From IMG/VR virus record IMGVR_UViG_3300023096_000017, positions 1 to 25,033 of that record: a stretch of 25,033 bases of DNA; one strand, written 5' to 3'. Under the pieces are notes generated by a model. That model saw nothing but the letters and a program-made list of their open reading frames with translations, had not been told where the DNA came from and made no database searches. Within the stretch, counting starts at the first letter, position 1. Each line of letters opens with the position of its first letter. The DNA comes from a virus. Of this stretch, positions 15,983 through 22,469 are shown in pieces. A program made the translations under genes and the position numbers.

Positions 15983-17823
15983 TGTTTAGGTATTTATTGT
16001 TCATTTCTTTTGTTTTGATTCATGCATGTTGCGGAGGTGGAATTGCGTTAGCTCAAAGCGACAATGTCATTTCAACTTTTAACCAAGCTGTCGGTACCCA
16101 CTACAGAGAAAATTTTGTTAAAAACCAAAGCTTTGAAAAAAACGTAAGTCTTGGAGTAGTAACGAGCGGCTCATCAACAAAATCATGGGTGACATCGCCA
16201 AGACTTTTCGGGCAGAGGGCTGTGCAATGGCTTCCTTTTGCAAATGGAAACACAATAAAGTTTGGAATTAAAACTCTTCCAGATGGATTGAAAGCCGCCG
16301 GCAGCAATCAAAATTGCGAAATGTTTTTTACTTATCAGGGGGGTGCAAGTTCATTCTCTGCTTCAGATACGGCAACGGTGGGGCTTTACAATGGCGCTAC
16401 TAAAATCGTCGAATACCCTTTGCCCACTTTTACAGACAGTGGTCCTAAGCTCTATCGAAACACAGGTTTTATTATACCATGCTCACGCGCGGTAACTGAC
16501 GTTGTAGTAACTGCGACTGGATCTTTGTTTTCAACACTGACCTTTGATGAAGTTTTTTACGTTCAGGCTTCAAGCATTGGATCAGTTCAAAACTCTTATG
16601 AAGCAACAATGTACAGAACTGGAGGCTTGTCTTTAGGACCAAATAATAATGACGTAAAAGCAGCAATGAATGCCACAGCGGTTGACACCGGCGGATTTTC
16701 AGACATTGCAAACGGCAGAATGTCTTTCAAAGGAAGCTATGTTTGCAGTTTCAATGGAAGAATTGGGCTCGCTAACACGAATGTTTTGAATACCTATTAT
16801 ACAGCGAGAATATACAAAAATGGGTCGTTAGTTTCTGCAGGCGAGCAGTATCTTGCTGCAGCTGGTACTTATCTAGCAGTCACGGTAAAGTCCCCAGAGA
16901 TTCAAATTAATGCAAGTGATTATGTCGAACTTTATATCGGTAGCTCTGGAAATAATTCAAGCAGCACTTTAACCGTCGTCACGGGTTCAGACAGTACTTT
17001 TCTGTCTGCCAAATGTTCGGTTCCTGGCGCCAATGCCATCACCGCGAATAATTATGACTATGCACGGAGATCTTATACTCCAGTGTTCAGCGGACTTGGC
17101 ACTGTAACAGCAATTGATTGTGGTGAGTCGAGACAAGGCCAATTTAATCTGGTTGATTGCAAATTTACAACTGGAACAGTGACTAGTTCAGAGGCAAGAA
17201 TTTCACTACCTAGTGGTAACGTCGTAGATCTTGGCGTGTCTAGTGTGCGGCTGGCATACGAAGGAGCAATTTTACGGAATGATGGAAACACCAATGTAAA
17301 TAAGACAGGCGTTGTATTGATGAATGGGGGACAAGGTTATGTCACCTTATCGAGTGACGAATATGTTCCAGCTATTAATCCCCTTGTTTCTCAACCAGGC
17401 AGCTTCATGGGATCTGGAACCCTATATAATATTAATTTTAAAGTACCCATTAAAGATTGGGCGGTAACTCAGGGGGCGCCACAACTTGTTGGTAGCGTTA
17501 CGAGCAATTCCTTAGGTTCGTTAAGAATAGAAGGCGCCTATGTAACCAACACGGGAAGTGCATGTTTAGTCTCTGGTAGTTCTAGCTCATGGCTTGGTTC
17601 GCCGGCAAATACAGCAGTAGGGCAATGTACATTTTCTTTGTCAGGATGGAGCACGGTTCAATGTTTTGGTAACACGGTTACTAATTCAGCGAATGATTTT
17701 GTAAGAGTAGATCAGTCTATTCCTAGTGTAACAACTTTGATAACTAGAACGACAAACGTTGCTTCTGGTGGGACCGCCCTGAACGAAAATTTTAATTTGT
17801 TCTGTTTTGGCATTAGAAATTAG
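15982..17823 (+). CDS. Fibre-like receptor-binding protein with an N-terminal Sec signal peptide
   Basis: A 613-residue protein starting MFRYLLFISFVLIHACCGGG and continuing IALAQS, which reads as a Sec signal with likely cleavage after Ala24 (ALA|QS); an alternative lipoprotein-type site is Cys16. Three further regions follow: residues 38-195, a jelly-roll-like domain of the carbohydrate-binding type (NFVKNQSFEKN start, LTFDEVFYVQAS end); residues 205-345, a C1q/TNF-like domain ending in STFLSAKCSVPG; and residues 360-500, a YTPVFSGLGTV domain with an ARISLPSGNVV core of the kind seen in phage tail proteins. The paired cysteines would suit an oxidising compartment. The start overlaps the fibre stop (TAATG). 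It could be exported to the host surface or periplasm, or it may be a virion fibre with an unusual leader. Confidence 0.65.
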   Translation: MFRYLLFISFVLIHACCGGGIALAQSDNVISTFNQAVGTHYRENFVKNQSFEKNVSLGVVTSGSSTKSWVTSPRLFGQRAVQWLPFANGNTIKFGIKTLPDGLKAAGSNQNCEMFFTYQGGASSFSASDTATVGLYNGATKIVEYPLPTFTDSGPKLYRNTGFIIPCSRAVTDVVVTATGSLFSTLTFDEVFYVQASSIGSVQNSYEATMYRTGGLSLGPNNNDVKAAMNATAVDTGGFSDIANGRMSFKGSYVCSFNGRIGLANTNVLNTYYTARIYKNGSLVSAGEQYLAAAGTYLAVTVKSPEIQINASDYVELYIGSSGNNSSSTLTVVTGSDSTFLSAKCSVPGANAITANNYDYARRSYTPVFSGLGTVTAIDCGESRQGQFNLVDCKFTTGTVTSSEARISLPSGNVVDLGVSSVRLAYEGAILRNDGNTNVNKTGVVLMNGGQGYVTLSSDEYVPAINPLVSQPGSFMGSGTLYNINFKVPIKDWAVTQGAPQLVGSVTSNSLGSLRIEGAYVTNTGSACLVSGSSSSWLGSPANTAVGQCTFSLSGWSTVQCFGNTVTNSANDFVRVDQSIPSVTTLITRTTNVASGGTALNENFNLFCFGIRN

Positions 17824-17835
17824 TTAGGAGGTCCC

Positions 17836-17913
17836 GTGGAACAGATACATCAAGCTTCGAGTCTAAATGAAGTTATTATTGGTAAGTACGATTTTTGCAC
17901 TATTCAAGGATAA
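17836..17913 (+). CDS. Possible 25-residue leader peptide or small protein
   Basis: AGGAGG at 17826-17831 lies four bases before a GTG at 17836, opening a 25-codon frame that ends at TAA 17911-17913, six bases before the next gene. It is too short for usual gene calling. The peptide begins MEQIHQASSLNEVIIG and has no hydrophobic segment. The ribosome site is the best in the neighbourhood, and it would be wasted if this ORF were not translated. It may couple translation to the downstream membrane protein. Function is unknown. Confidence 0.4.
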   Translation: MEQIHQASSLNEVIIGKYDFCTIQG

Positions 17914-17919
17914 ACAAGG

Positions 17920-18288
17920 ATGGTGACTGCCGTGCTTACTACATTAACAACCATGATAACAGCAATGAAAGCGTTGGGGATTGACGCCCCATTTATTTTC
18001 CAAAGCGTTGTTACGTTTCTGGTCTTAGGTATAGCTATTTTTTGTGTGCTTGGTATTTTGTTTATTTGGTTGGTGAAGAAGGTTAAAGAAATTATTCTAG
18101 ATCAAACCAAGGCGAATGATGAGCGAGTTGACAAATTGGTAAAAGCGCTTGAGTCTCATAGTCAGAAGTTTGGAAGTGTCGAAAGTGATCTCAATACTTT
18201 GAAAAAAGATATGGGTGACCTTAAGGAAGACTTTCATCAATTAAAAGAACAACTTGTCAGCGATATGTCTGGCAAAGCAAGGGAGTAA
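17920..18288 (+). CDS. Single-TM coiled-coil membrane protein (holin candidate)
   Basis: A 122-residue protein with one long hydrophobic segment at about 28-52 (VVTFLVLGIAIFCVLGILFIWLV), followed directly by KKVKE and then a charged heptad-patterned helix to the C-terminus. The basic residues just after the segment suggest the coiled coil stays in the cytoplasm, which argues against an i-spanin. It is the first gene after the fibre block and lies upstream of two cell-wall enzymes, so a holin or holin partner is the best guess. The start is chosen at ATG 17920 with AAGGA at 17906-17910 as ribosome site; GTG 17923 and GTG 17932 are alternatives. Confidence 0.5.
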   Translation: MVTAVLTTLTTMITAMKALGIDAPFIFQSVVTFLVLGIAIFCVLGILFIWLVKKVKEIILDQTKANDERVDKLVKALESHSQKFGSVESDLNTLKKDMGDLKEDFHQLKEQLVSDMSGKARE

Positions 18289-18290
18289 AA

Positions 18291-18530
18291 ATGGCTACAG
18301 TTACTAAGGCTTATGATATTAAGGAATTAATTGAAATTGTTAAAGAAGAGGGCGGTCCAGAAGCTGAAAAGTTTTTGAAAGCAAACATCAATGCAGTAAA
18401 AAAATGGTTAACACTTTCTGCCCCAATCTCTGCAAATAAAGTTGATGATATTGCAATTCCATTATCAATTTCTACCCTCAGCCCTTTGTTAGACAAAGTC
18501 ATTGACCATGTCGATGGCAAAATTGGTTAA
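18291..18530 (+). CDS. Small protein of unknown function in the lysis cassette
   Basis: A 79-residue protein three bases after the membrane protein gene, behind GGGAG. It is mostly helical, with a charged first half (DIKELIEIVKEEGGPEAEKFL) and a weakly hydrophobic second half (IPLSISTLSPLLDKVIDHV), but has no convincing transmembrane helix. It is the last gene before a strong terminator, so it closes the long structural transcript. No family is recognised. It could be a regulator or partner of the upstream holin candidate. Confidence 0.6.
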   Translation: MATVTKAYDIKELIEIVKEEGGPEAEKFLKANINAVKKWLTLSAPISANKVDDIAIPLSISTLSPLLDKVIDHVDGKIG

Positions 18531-18538
18531 TTAAGCCT

Positions 18539-18558
18539 GGGCCTTCGGGCCCTTTTTT
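18539..18558 (+). terminator. Intrinsic terminator with UUCG tetraloop
   Basis: GGGCC TTCG GGCCC followed by TTTTTT: a perfect five-pair GC stem, a C(UUCG)G tetraloop of extra stability, and six T. It lies eight bases after the preceding stop and just 12 bases before the next ATG, so it marks the end of the late structural transcript. The next gene needs its own promoter or read-through. Confidence 0.92.
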
Positions 18559-18570
18559 ATTTGAGGAATC

Positions 18571-19302
18571 ATGTTAAATTTTATTATATTCGCTGTTGTT
18601 TTGTTGATTCTTATATTCAGCAATGCATGCACAGAATCTTTGCCGATTCAAAAACTAGGCTCAGATAAAACATATAAAAGAGATATGATCATTTGCGTAA
18701 ATGATATTTGCCGAGAAGGATCCATTTCTATGCCAATAAAAGCATCGAATAAAATCCGTATCGATGCACCTAATGACCTAGACCAGCTTGTGATGAGCAA
18801 TTGCTCCGGTGAATGGGATTATCCAAATGCTTGGAATTTATCTGTCAAAGAAAAATCGGGACCATTTGGTTGGTTTTCAAAAACTGTTGATAAAAAATCA
18901 ATGCGTGAATTTTCATATTATCCAACTGGGGAAGAGTTTACCTCTGCTTGCCCAATGTATTTTTATAGCATTCAAAAATCTGGGAATATACAGTCTTGGG
19001 GTTTCATAGACTGGCAGACTGAGGGATTTAAATTGAATGGCGAGATGATATGTAATGGAGCAAAAAGATTATTCGAAGGTGTTGAAGTTTGCCAGACAAG
19101 GGAAGGGCTTTTAACTAAATTATCTTTTGATGAGGTTGTTGCAATATCGCCCGATGTGTCTTGCGGTATAAAAGAATCTCAGAGCAACAATTTTGAATTC
19201 GAACAGCCAAAGGGGTTTTGCGCTATTACATTTCTTGGTAAAGATTCTAGAAAAAAAGGCAGAGTGACGCTAATCGGATATGAAGGGTTATTGGTGAGGT
19301 AA
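18571..19302 (+). CDS. Predicted exported lipoprotein of unknown function
   Basis: A 243-residue protein with a hydrophobic leader (IIFAVVLLILIFSNAC); Cys20 follows Ser-Asn-Ala, a somewhat atypical lipobox. The mature part contains seven or eight further cysteines in pairs spaced like disulfides (MIICVNDIC, NCSGEW, EMICNG, VCQTRE, VSCGI, GFCAIT), consistent with a periplasmic or outer-membrane location. No enzymatic motif is recognised. GAGGA right after the terminator is its ribosome site. Placed between the holin candidate and the lysins, it might act in lysis or modify the host envelope. It is longer than known o-spanins and has no proline-rich part, so a spanin is not supported. Confidence 0.6.
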   Translation: MLNFIIFAVVLLILIFSNACTESLPIQKLGSDKTYKRDMIICVNDICREGSISMPIKASNKIRIDAPNDLDQLVMSNCSGEWDYPNAWNLSVKEKSGPFGWFSKTVDKKSMREFSYYPTGEEFTSACPMYFYSIQKSGNIQSWGFIDWQTEGFKLNGEMICNGAKRLFEGVEVCQTREGLLTKLSFDEVVAISPDVSCGIKESQSNNFEFEQPKGFCAITFLGKDSRKKGRVTLIGYEGLLVR

Positions 19303-19553
19303 TGGTTTTAACTTTAATTTCTTTGTTCGGACCTATTGCTGCAAAAATACTTTCTCAGTTGTATGCGGAAAAATTAAATCGTGGTGAAATTTCTAGAAAT
19401 GAGGCTGCAAGTTTCATTCATTCATTAGAATCTAATGTTGAAGGATTTTTAACTCCGGCTAAGATTAGAAAATCAATTTTAAATCAAGATGCTCGGTTGG
19501 ATGAAATCGCAGCTGAATGGGATAAGGATAAAAACAATGCTAGCAAAAATTAA
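19302..19553 (+). CDS. Small protein with hydrophobic N-terminus, unknown
   Basis: An 83-residue protein sharing one base with the stop of the lipoprotein gene (TAATG). Residues 1-20 (MVLTLISLFGPIAAKILSQL) are hydrophobic but too short and interrupted for a sure membrane helix; the rest is a charged helix. The 3' end overlaps the lysin gene start, so expression is likely coupled to lysis. It could be a small holin-like or antiholin-like protein; there is no diagnostic motif. Confidence 0.55.
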   Translation: MVLTLISLFGPIAAKILSQLYAEKLNRGEISRNEAASFIHSLESNVEGFLTPAKIRKSILNQDARLDEIAAEWDKDKNNASKN

Positions 19554-20265
19554 GGCTTGGTGGACCTCTTTATTCACTAAAAATACTAAGCAAGGTATAG
19601 ACCCCAAACCTCCGGAAACTTTGAAGCCTGAACCTTTTTTAATTCCTTCTATCGCAGTAAATTCACCTCGAAAATTAGACAATAAAATAGAAACGATGAT
19701 TGATGATTGGCTACTAAAAACTAGGCCAACCAAATTCAAAGATGCGATAGCTCGTAAAGATGCGAATGCGATTTGCGGTATGGCTGCTGAGGCTTTATCT
19801 GAATTTAACATTCGAGAAAAAACCAATTCTAACGATGGTGACCTGGTTGAGCGAATTCAAAAAACAAACTACGGATCAAAAGGCGATGCGTGGTGCATGT
19901 ATTTCGTTCAAACTGCAGTGGCTTATGCTGAAAAGAAAACCGGAAAAGTTTCTAAAATATATTCATCTGGCTCTTGTGCGTCCGTTCGAAAATATTCAAG
20001 TTCACTTGCAATAGACGGCTCAAAATCACAATATGGTGACATATGGGTTTGGATATACAGTGCAACTGGACTTGGCCACACGGGCGTGTTCGAAGGTTGG
20101 ATCAAATATCTGATCTCTGCAGTTTTAAATGAAGGCAATACAACGGCTGGTAAAGTTGGTGATTCAATCGTCCGCGAAGGCGGTGGTTCTTATCAAACTG
20201 AACGAGCATATGACACCAACAAAAAATCAAAAATGTATTTAGGTATGGTAATCAGACCTTTTTAG
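19537..20265 (+). CDS. CHAP/NlpC-type endolysin (amidase or endopeptidase)
   Basis: I chose ATG 19537 because AAGGA at 19524-19528 is eight bases upstream; an ATG at 19489 is in frame but deep in the previous gene. The protein has 242 residues. Catalytic-domain landmarks are Cys120 in GDAWCMYFVQTA, a GDIWVW strand near 167-172, His181 in GLGHTGVFEGW, and an acidic/Asn residue in LNEGNT (198-202), the Cys-His-Asx arrangement of CHAP and related peptidoglycan hydrolases. About 80 residues precede the domain and include a basic, aromatic N-terminus (MLAKIKAWWTSLF) that may attach to membrane. No secretion signal is clear, so a holin would be required. The next gene is a second cell-wall enzyme. 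Confidence 0.78.
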   Translation: MLAKIKAWWTSLFTKNTKQGIDPKPPETLKPEPFLIPSIAVNSPRKLDNKIETMIDDWLLKTRPTKFKDAIARKDANAICGMAAEALSEFNIREKTNSNDGDLVERIQKTNYGSKGDAWCMYFVQTAVAYAEKKTGKVSKIYSSGSCASVRKYSSSLAIDGSKSQYGDIWVWIYSATGLGHTGVFEGWIKYLISAVLNEGNTTAGKVGDSIVREGGGSYQTERAYDTNKKSKMYLGMVIRPF

Positions 20266-20273
20266 GAGTTCTT

Positions 20274-20879
20274 ATGGGAAAGATCATTAATTTTTTTAAA
20301 AGATTATTTGGCATAAAAGAATCGCCGGTTATTGAGGATGCTCCAAAAACAACTGGAAGAATATCTTTATCTTGGGAAACAGAATCCAATCAAGATAGAA
20401 AAAAATGGAGTGACCTTTTAACTTCTATCATAAAAAACGACATCGCTCTTTATAGATCGGCTACCGACATTGGTCAGCTGCATCCTGAATTTAAGAATGC
20501 TTCTTTTGAGCGCCAAGTAAAAATCATTGGAGAGTTTTGGGTGGCCATGGCTTATTACGAATCGGGATACAATCCAAAATCATCAAGCGTTGATGTTGGT
20601 AGCGTTGGTAACCTTGAAACATATTCGGTCGGTCTTTATCAGATGTCAGGCGTGGATAGCGCAGCAAAGAAATACGGCTATAAATATGAAGCTCTTAAAG
20701 ACCCTTTGAAAAATATTGAGGTGGCTACTGAGCAAATGAGAAGACAGATTGGCAATGCAAAATTGATATTTTTGCCAAATGCTAGCAAGTATAGATATTG
20801 GGCGGTTGCACTCATTGGAAATAAATATTCTAAGATTGCCGAAATAAAGAGCAGAATTCTAAAAAATGTTTCTCAGTAG
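20274..20879 (+). CDS. Lysozyme-like / SLT-type transglycosylase (second lysin)
   Basis: A 201-residue protein. Residues 90-160 follow the soluble lytic transglycosylase pattern: AMAYYESGYNP with likely catalytic Glu96, YSVGLYQMSGVDSAAKKYGY (117-136) in place of the usual G-L-x-Q motif, and KDPLKNIEVATEQM corresponding to the DP-x-x-NI motif. It would cut the glycan strands while the upstream CHAP-type enzyme cuts peptide bonds. The N-terminus (MGKIINFFKRLFG) is amphipathic and basic, like that of the upstream lysin, and could insert in or bind membrane. AGGAG lies six bases before the ATG. The last seven bases overlap the convergent HNH gene, with no terminator between them. Confidence 0.75.
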   Translation: MGKIINFFKRLFGIKESPVIEDAPKTTGRISLSWETESNQDRKKWSDLLTSIIKNDIALYRSATDIGQLHPEFKNASFERQVKIIGEFWVAMAYYESGYNPKSSSVDVGSVGNLETYSVGLYQMSGVDSAAKKYGYKYEALKDPLKNIEVATEQMRRQIGNAKLIFLPNASKYRYWAVALIGNKYSKIAEIKSRILKNVSQ

Positions 20880-21127
20880 TGAGTCCATTTTTTTCTGAAT
20901 TCATCGAATTCCCATCCCATTGCAATTAGTTTTTCTCTTACTTTTGGATATTTTTCACTCATATGAAAATGCCCTTTGGTGCCTTGTTCCGTGTGGTGCT
21001 GCCGACAATAATGAAGTATATTCCACCATTCATCAGGTCCGCCCGATCCCCTTGCTTTAATGTGCGCGGGATCGGATCCGAAACGGTTACAAGCAATGCA
21101 CCTCGATGTGTGAGATACATCAAGCAA
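20873..21127 (-). CDS. HNH endonuclease
   Basis: An 84-residue product if started at TTG 21127. It has the HNH layout: CIACN (Cys10, Cys13), AHIKARGSGGPDEWWN and YCRQHHTEQG with paired His, then GHFH. The zinc-binding Cys pairs and His/Asn residues of a phage-type small HNH nuclease are all present. Such nucleases nick or cut DNA and in several phages help packaging or recombination. The TTG start has no ribosome site. The frame stays open upstream to 21184 and encodes FQKTKRKIDRELL, which resembles the N-terminus of related nucleases, so the true start may be further upstream (see findings). It is the last gene of the - strand operon and converges on the lysin gene. Confidence 0.78.
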   Translation of the reverse strand: MLDVSHTSRCIACNRFGSDPAHIKARGSGGPDEWWNILHYCRQHHTEQGTKGHFHMSEKYPKVREKLIAMGWEFDEFRKKWTHY

Positions 21128-21134
21128 TTCACGG

Positions 21135-21353
21135 TCAATCTTGCGCTTTGTTTTTTGGAAAATCGCTGGCCCCCTTGGCGAGATCTAACAATAATCTTAA
21201 CTCAGCCAATCTAGCAGTATAAAGCTTATAATTAAATTCATGCGTACCTCTTAATGATTCAGTTTCTGCTTCGAGAGCCAATTCCCTTGACCATCTTTGT
21301 TTTCGCTCTACTGCCTCAATGGCCTGATTTATTTCTTCTTCACTAAATTTCAT
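21135..21353 (-). CDS. Small helical protein, unknown
   Basis: A 72-residue, strongly helical and charged protein (FSEEEINQAIEAVERKQRWS start) without Cys or hydrophobic segments. The start is well supported: AAGGAG lies eight bases before ATG 21353, and the ATG overlaps the stop of the preceding gene (ATGA). Its 3' end overlaps the open frame upstream of the HNH nuclease. No family is recognised; a DNA-binding or nuclease-partner role would be speculation. Confidence 0.6.
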   Translation of the reverse strand: MKFSEEEINQAIEAVERKQRWSRELALEAETESLRGTHEFNYKLYTARLAELRLLLDLAKGASDFPKNKAQD

Positions 21354-21595
21354 TTGAAATGCTCCTTAAATCTTTTTATCCAACTGTCAGCTTTGCTTTG
21401 TCTTTTTTCTTCTTCTGAGGTGTCATCAATAATTTCAACTTCAGAGGCTAAAACGATTTCTTCTGTTCTTTTTAAGATGTATGCAAGTTCTTTAGGCATT
21501 TTATTCTTGCACCAACCTGCACAGATAAACTCTTCCATGCAATAAGTGCATACATAAGTTTCGTCTAAAATTTTTGATTTATTTATTTCTCGCAT
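21350..21595 (-). CDS. Small protein with four-Cys motif, possible zinc finger
   Basis: An 81-residue protein. Residues 15-29 contain YVCTYCMEEFICAGWCKN, a C-x2-C-x5-C-x3-C arrangement that could bind zinc. The remainder is helical and acidic, then basic at the C-terminus (IKRFKEHFK). Its ATG lies inside the end of the hidden upstream ORF, and its stop overlaps the next start, so it belongs to the chain of coupled - strand genes. Function is unknown; a nucleic-acid-binding or regulatory protein is plausible. Confidence 0.6.
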   Translation of the reverse strand: MREINKSKILDETYVCTYCMEEFICAGWCKNKMPKELAYILKRTEEIVLASEVEIIDDTSEEEKRQSKADSWIKRFKEHFK

Positions 21596-21711
21596 TTTTC
21601 ATCACTCAAAATAGAAATTAATATTTTTTCTAAATGCTCAGCCATTCCCCAAGCGCCGATGGCTTTAAAATATTCAATCGCCGAATGGATCTTTATGACT
21701 TCTATGGTCAC
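21583..21711 (-). CDS. Hidden 42-residue ORF between two overlapping genes
   Basis: A GTG at 21711 overlaps the TGA of the upstream gene (GTGA) with an AGAGGTGAG ribosome-site-like sequence before it. The frame runs 42 codons to TAA at 21583-21585, overlapping the next ATG by 13 bases. The product (start MTIEVIKIHSAIEYFKAIGA) has a helical pattern and one Cys near the end. It fills a gap that would otherwise be the only one in the operon, and both its ends use the same overlap style as its neighbours, which is the main support. Function is unknown. Confidence 0.55.
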   Translation of the reverse strand: MTIEVIKIHSAIEYFKAIGAWGMAEHLEKILISILSDEKCEK

Positions 21712-22025
21712 GACTCACCTCTGGCTTTTTTTATTGCAGCATGAGCAAGCTCGCGAGCCTTAACAGCCTCTGGTACCGCCAAGACATTCACTCCCCCCTG
21801 GCGAAGTATTCCGAATGCGTCGAGCATAGCCTCTAAAGCCTCAAGCATTTCCGGAGCCGCCATCAGAAGGCGTGTATTTGCCTCGCCTTCGGGCGTATTA
21901 AATCCCAATACCAAAGCCAGGCATCCCTCGGTTGGCTCGCCCTGGGCAGTTTTGGATTGATATACGATGGATGCTATGTGGGCTGAGTTTACATTTAGTC
22001 CCCAAGGGGTTTTGCTATGGTTCAT
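21708..22025 (-). CDS. Conserved phage hypothetical protein, GC-rich
   Basis: I start it at ATG 22025 (GGAG five bases upstream, overlapping the previous stop) rather than the longer frame to 22082: 105 residues. The stretch EANTRLLMAAPEMLEALEAM followed by EAVKARELAHAAIKKA is a widely distributed pattern in small phage proteins of unknown function (N-x-RLxAAAPELLEAL followed by a terminal AR-x-AI-x-KA). Base composition differs: by hand count of two 60-base lines it is about 53% GC, compared with about 37% in the adjacent gene, suggesting recent acquisition from a GC-richer source. The stop overlaps the next GTG. Confidence 0.68.
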   Translation of the reverse strand: MNHSKTPWGLNVNSAHIASIVYQSKTAQGEPTEGCLALVLGFNTPEGEANTRLLMAAPEMLEALEAMLDAFGILRQGGVNVLAVPEAVKARELAHAAIKKARGES

Positions 22026-22326
22026 TGGGACTCCATTTGGGTTCAAATTTAATGATGAGAGAGCACTCAAGTGTAAAATCATATGTGGTTAAAACTAATC
22101 CATATTTAAGTCTGTGACAGAAATCTTTATAGCCTTTTACGGGCTCTCTGTAATGGTAATGGTCTAGGTAATGCTGGACCTCAACAATAGCATTTTGGTA
22201 GTTTGGATAATCATAATTTTCTGAAGGCGACCCAACCACGGAGTTTTTCAAAGAGGCATTTTCCCCATTTGGCTTTGCGCATCCGACCATAAGCATTGCT
22301 ATCAAAATGAAACATATTTTAAGCAT
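22015..22326 (-). CDS. Predicted small lipoprotein
   Basis: A 103-residue protein with a short signal peptide (KICFILIAMLMVGC) ending in a good lipobox, LMVGC, with Cys16 as the lipidation site. The mature part has many Tyr and His (NYDYPNYQNAIVEV, YLDHYHYREP) and two further cysteines near residues 69 and 87. It is the first gene of the - strand operon, preceded by AAGGA eight bases before the ATG. A moron-type envelope protein, possibly for superinfection exclusion, is one possibility; no family is recognised. Confidence 0.62.
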   Translation of the reverse strand: MLKICFILIAMLMVGCAKPNGENASLKNSVVGSPSENYDYPNYQNAIVEVQHYLDHYHYREPVKGYKDFCHRLKYGLVLTTYDFTLECSLIIKFEPKWSPNEP

Positions 22327-22469
22327 TTTTGATTTTCCTTATACTTATATACAATGCATTTATGGTGCCAGGTATAAAGCAACTTGAGCCTAATGGGCAA
22401 CTTTTTATCGTCTAACTTATATACACTGTCAAAAATCTATGCAAAATTTACAATTCATAGGGAGTAAGA
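22327..22469. promoter_or_regulatory. Divergent control region with an 11-base direct repeat
   Basis: This AT-rich 143-base gap separates the - strand lipoprotein gene from the + strand ParB-like gene and should contain both promoters. The 11-mer ACTTATATACA occurs at 22343-22353 and again at 22415-22425, 72 bases apart, near each gene start. These could be operators or -10-like elements. On the - strand TTGCCC, an 18-base spacer and TATACC (22371-22400) form a moderate sigma70-like match. No comparably good + strand promoter is seen. GGGAG at 22460-22464 is the ribosome site of the ParB-like gene. Confidence 0.45.

Noticed and set aside
17920-18288. Reading the single-TM coiled-coil protein as an i-spanin
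   Set aside because: Basic residues directly after the membrane segment suggest a cytoplasmic coiled coil, and no matching small o-spanin gene is nested or adjacent.
21135-21163. A AAA AAC slippery heptamer on the - strand near the end of the small helical gene, possibly fusing it to the HNH frame
   Set aside because: A -1 slip there leads into the wrong frame; the HNH frame is +1 relative to the upstream gene.
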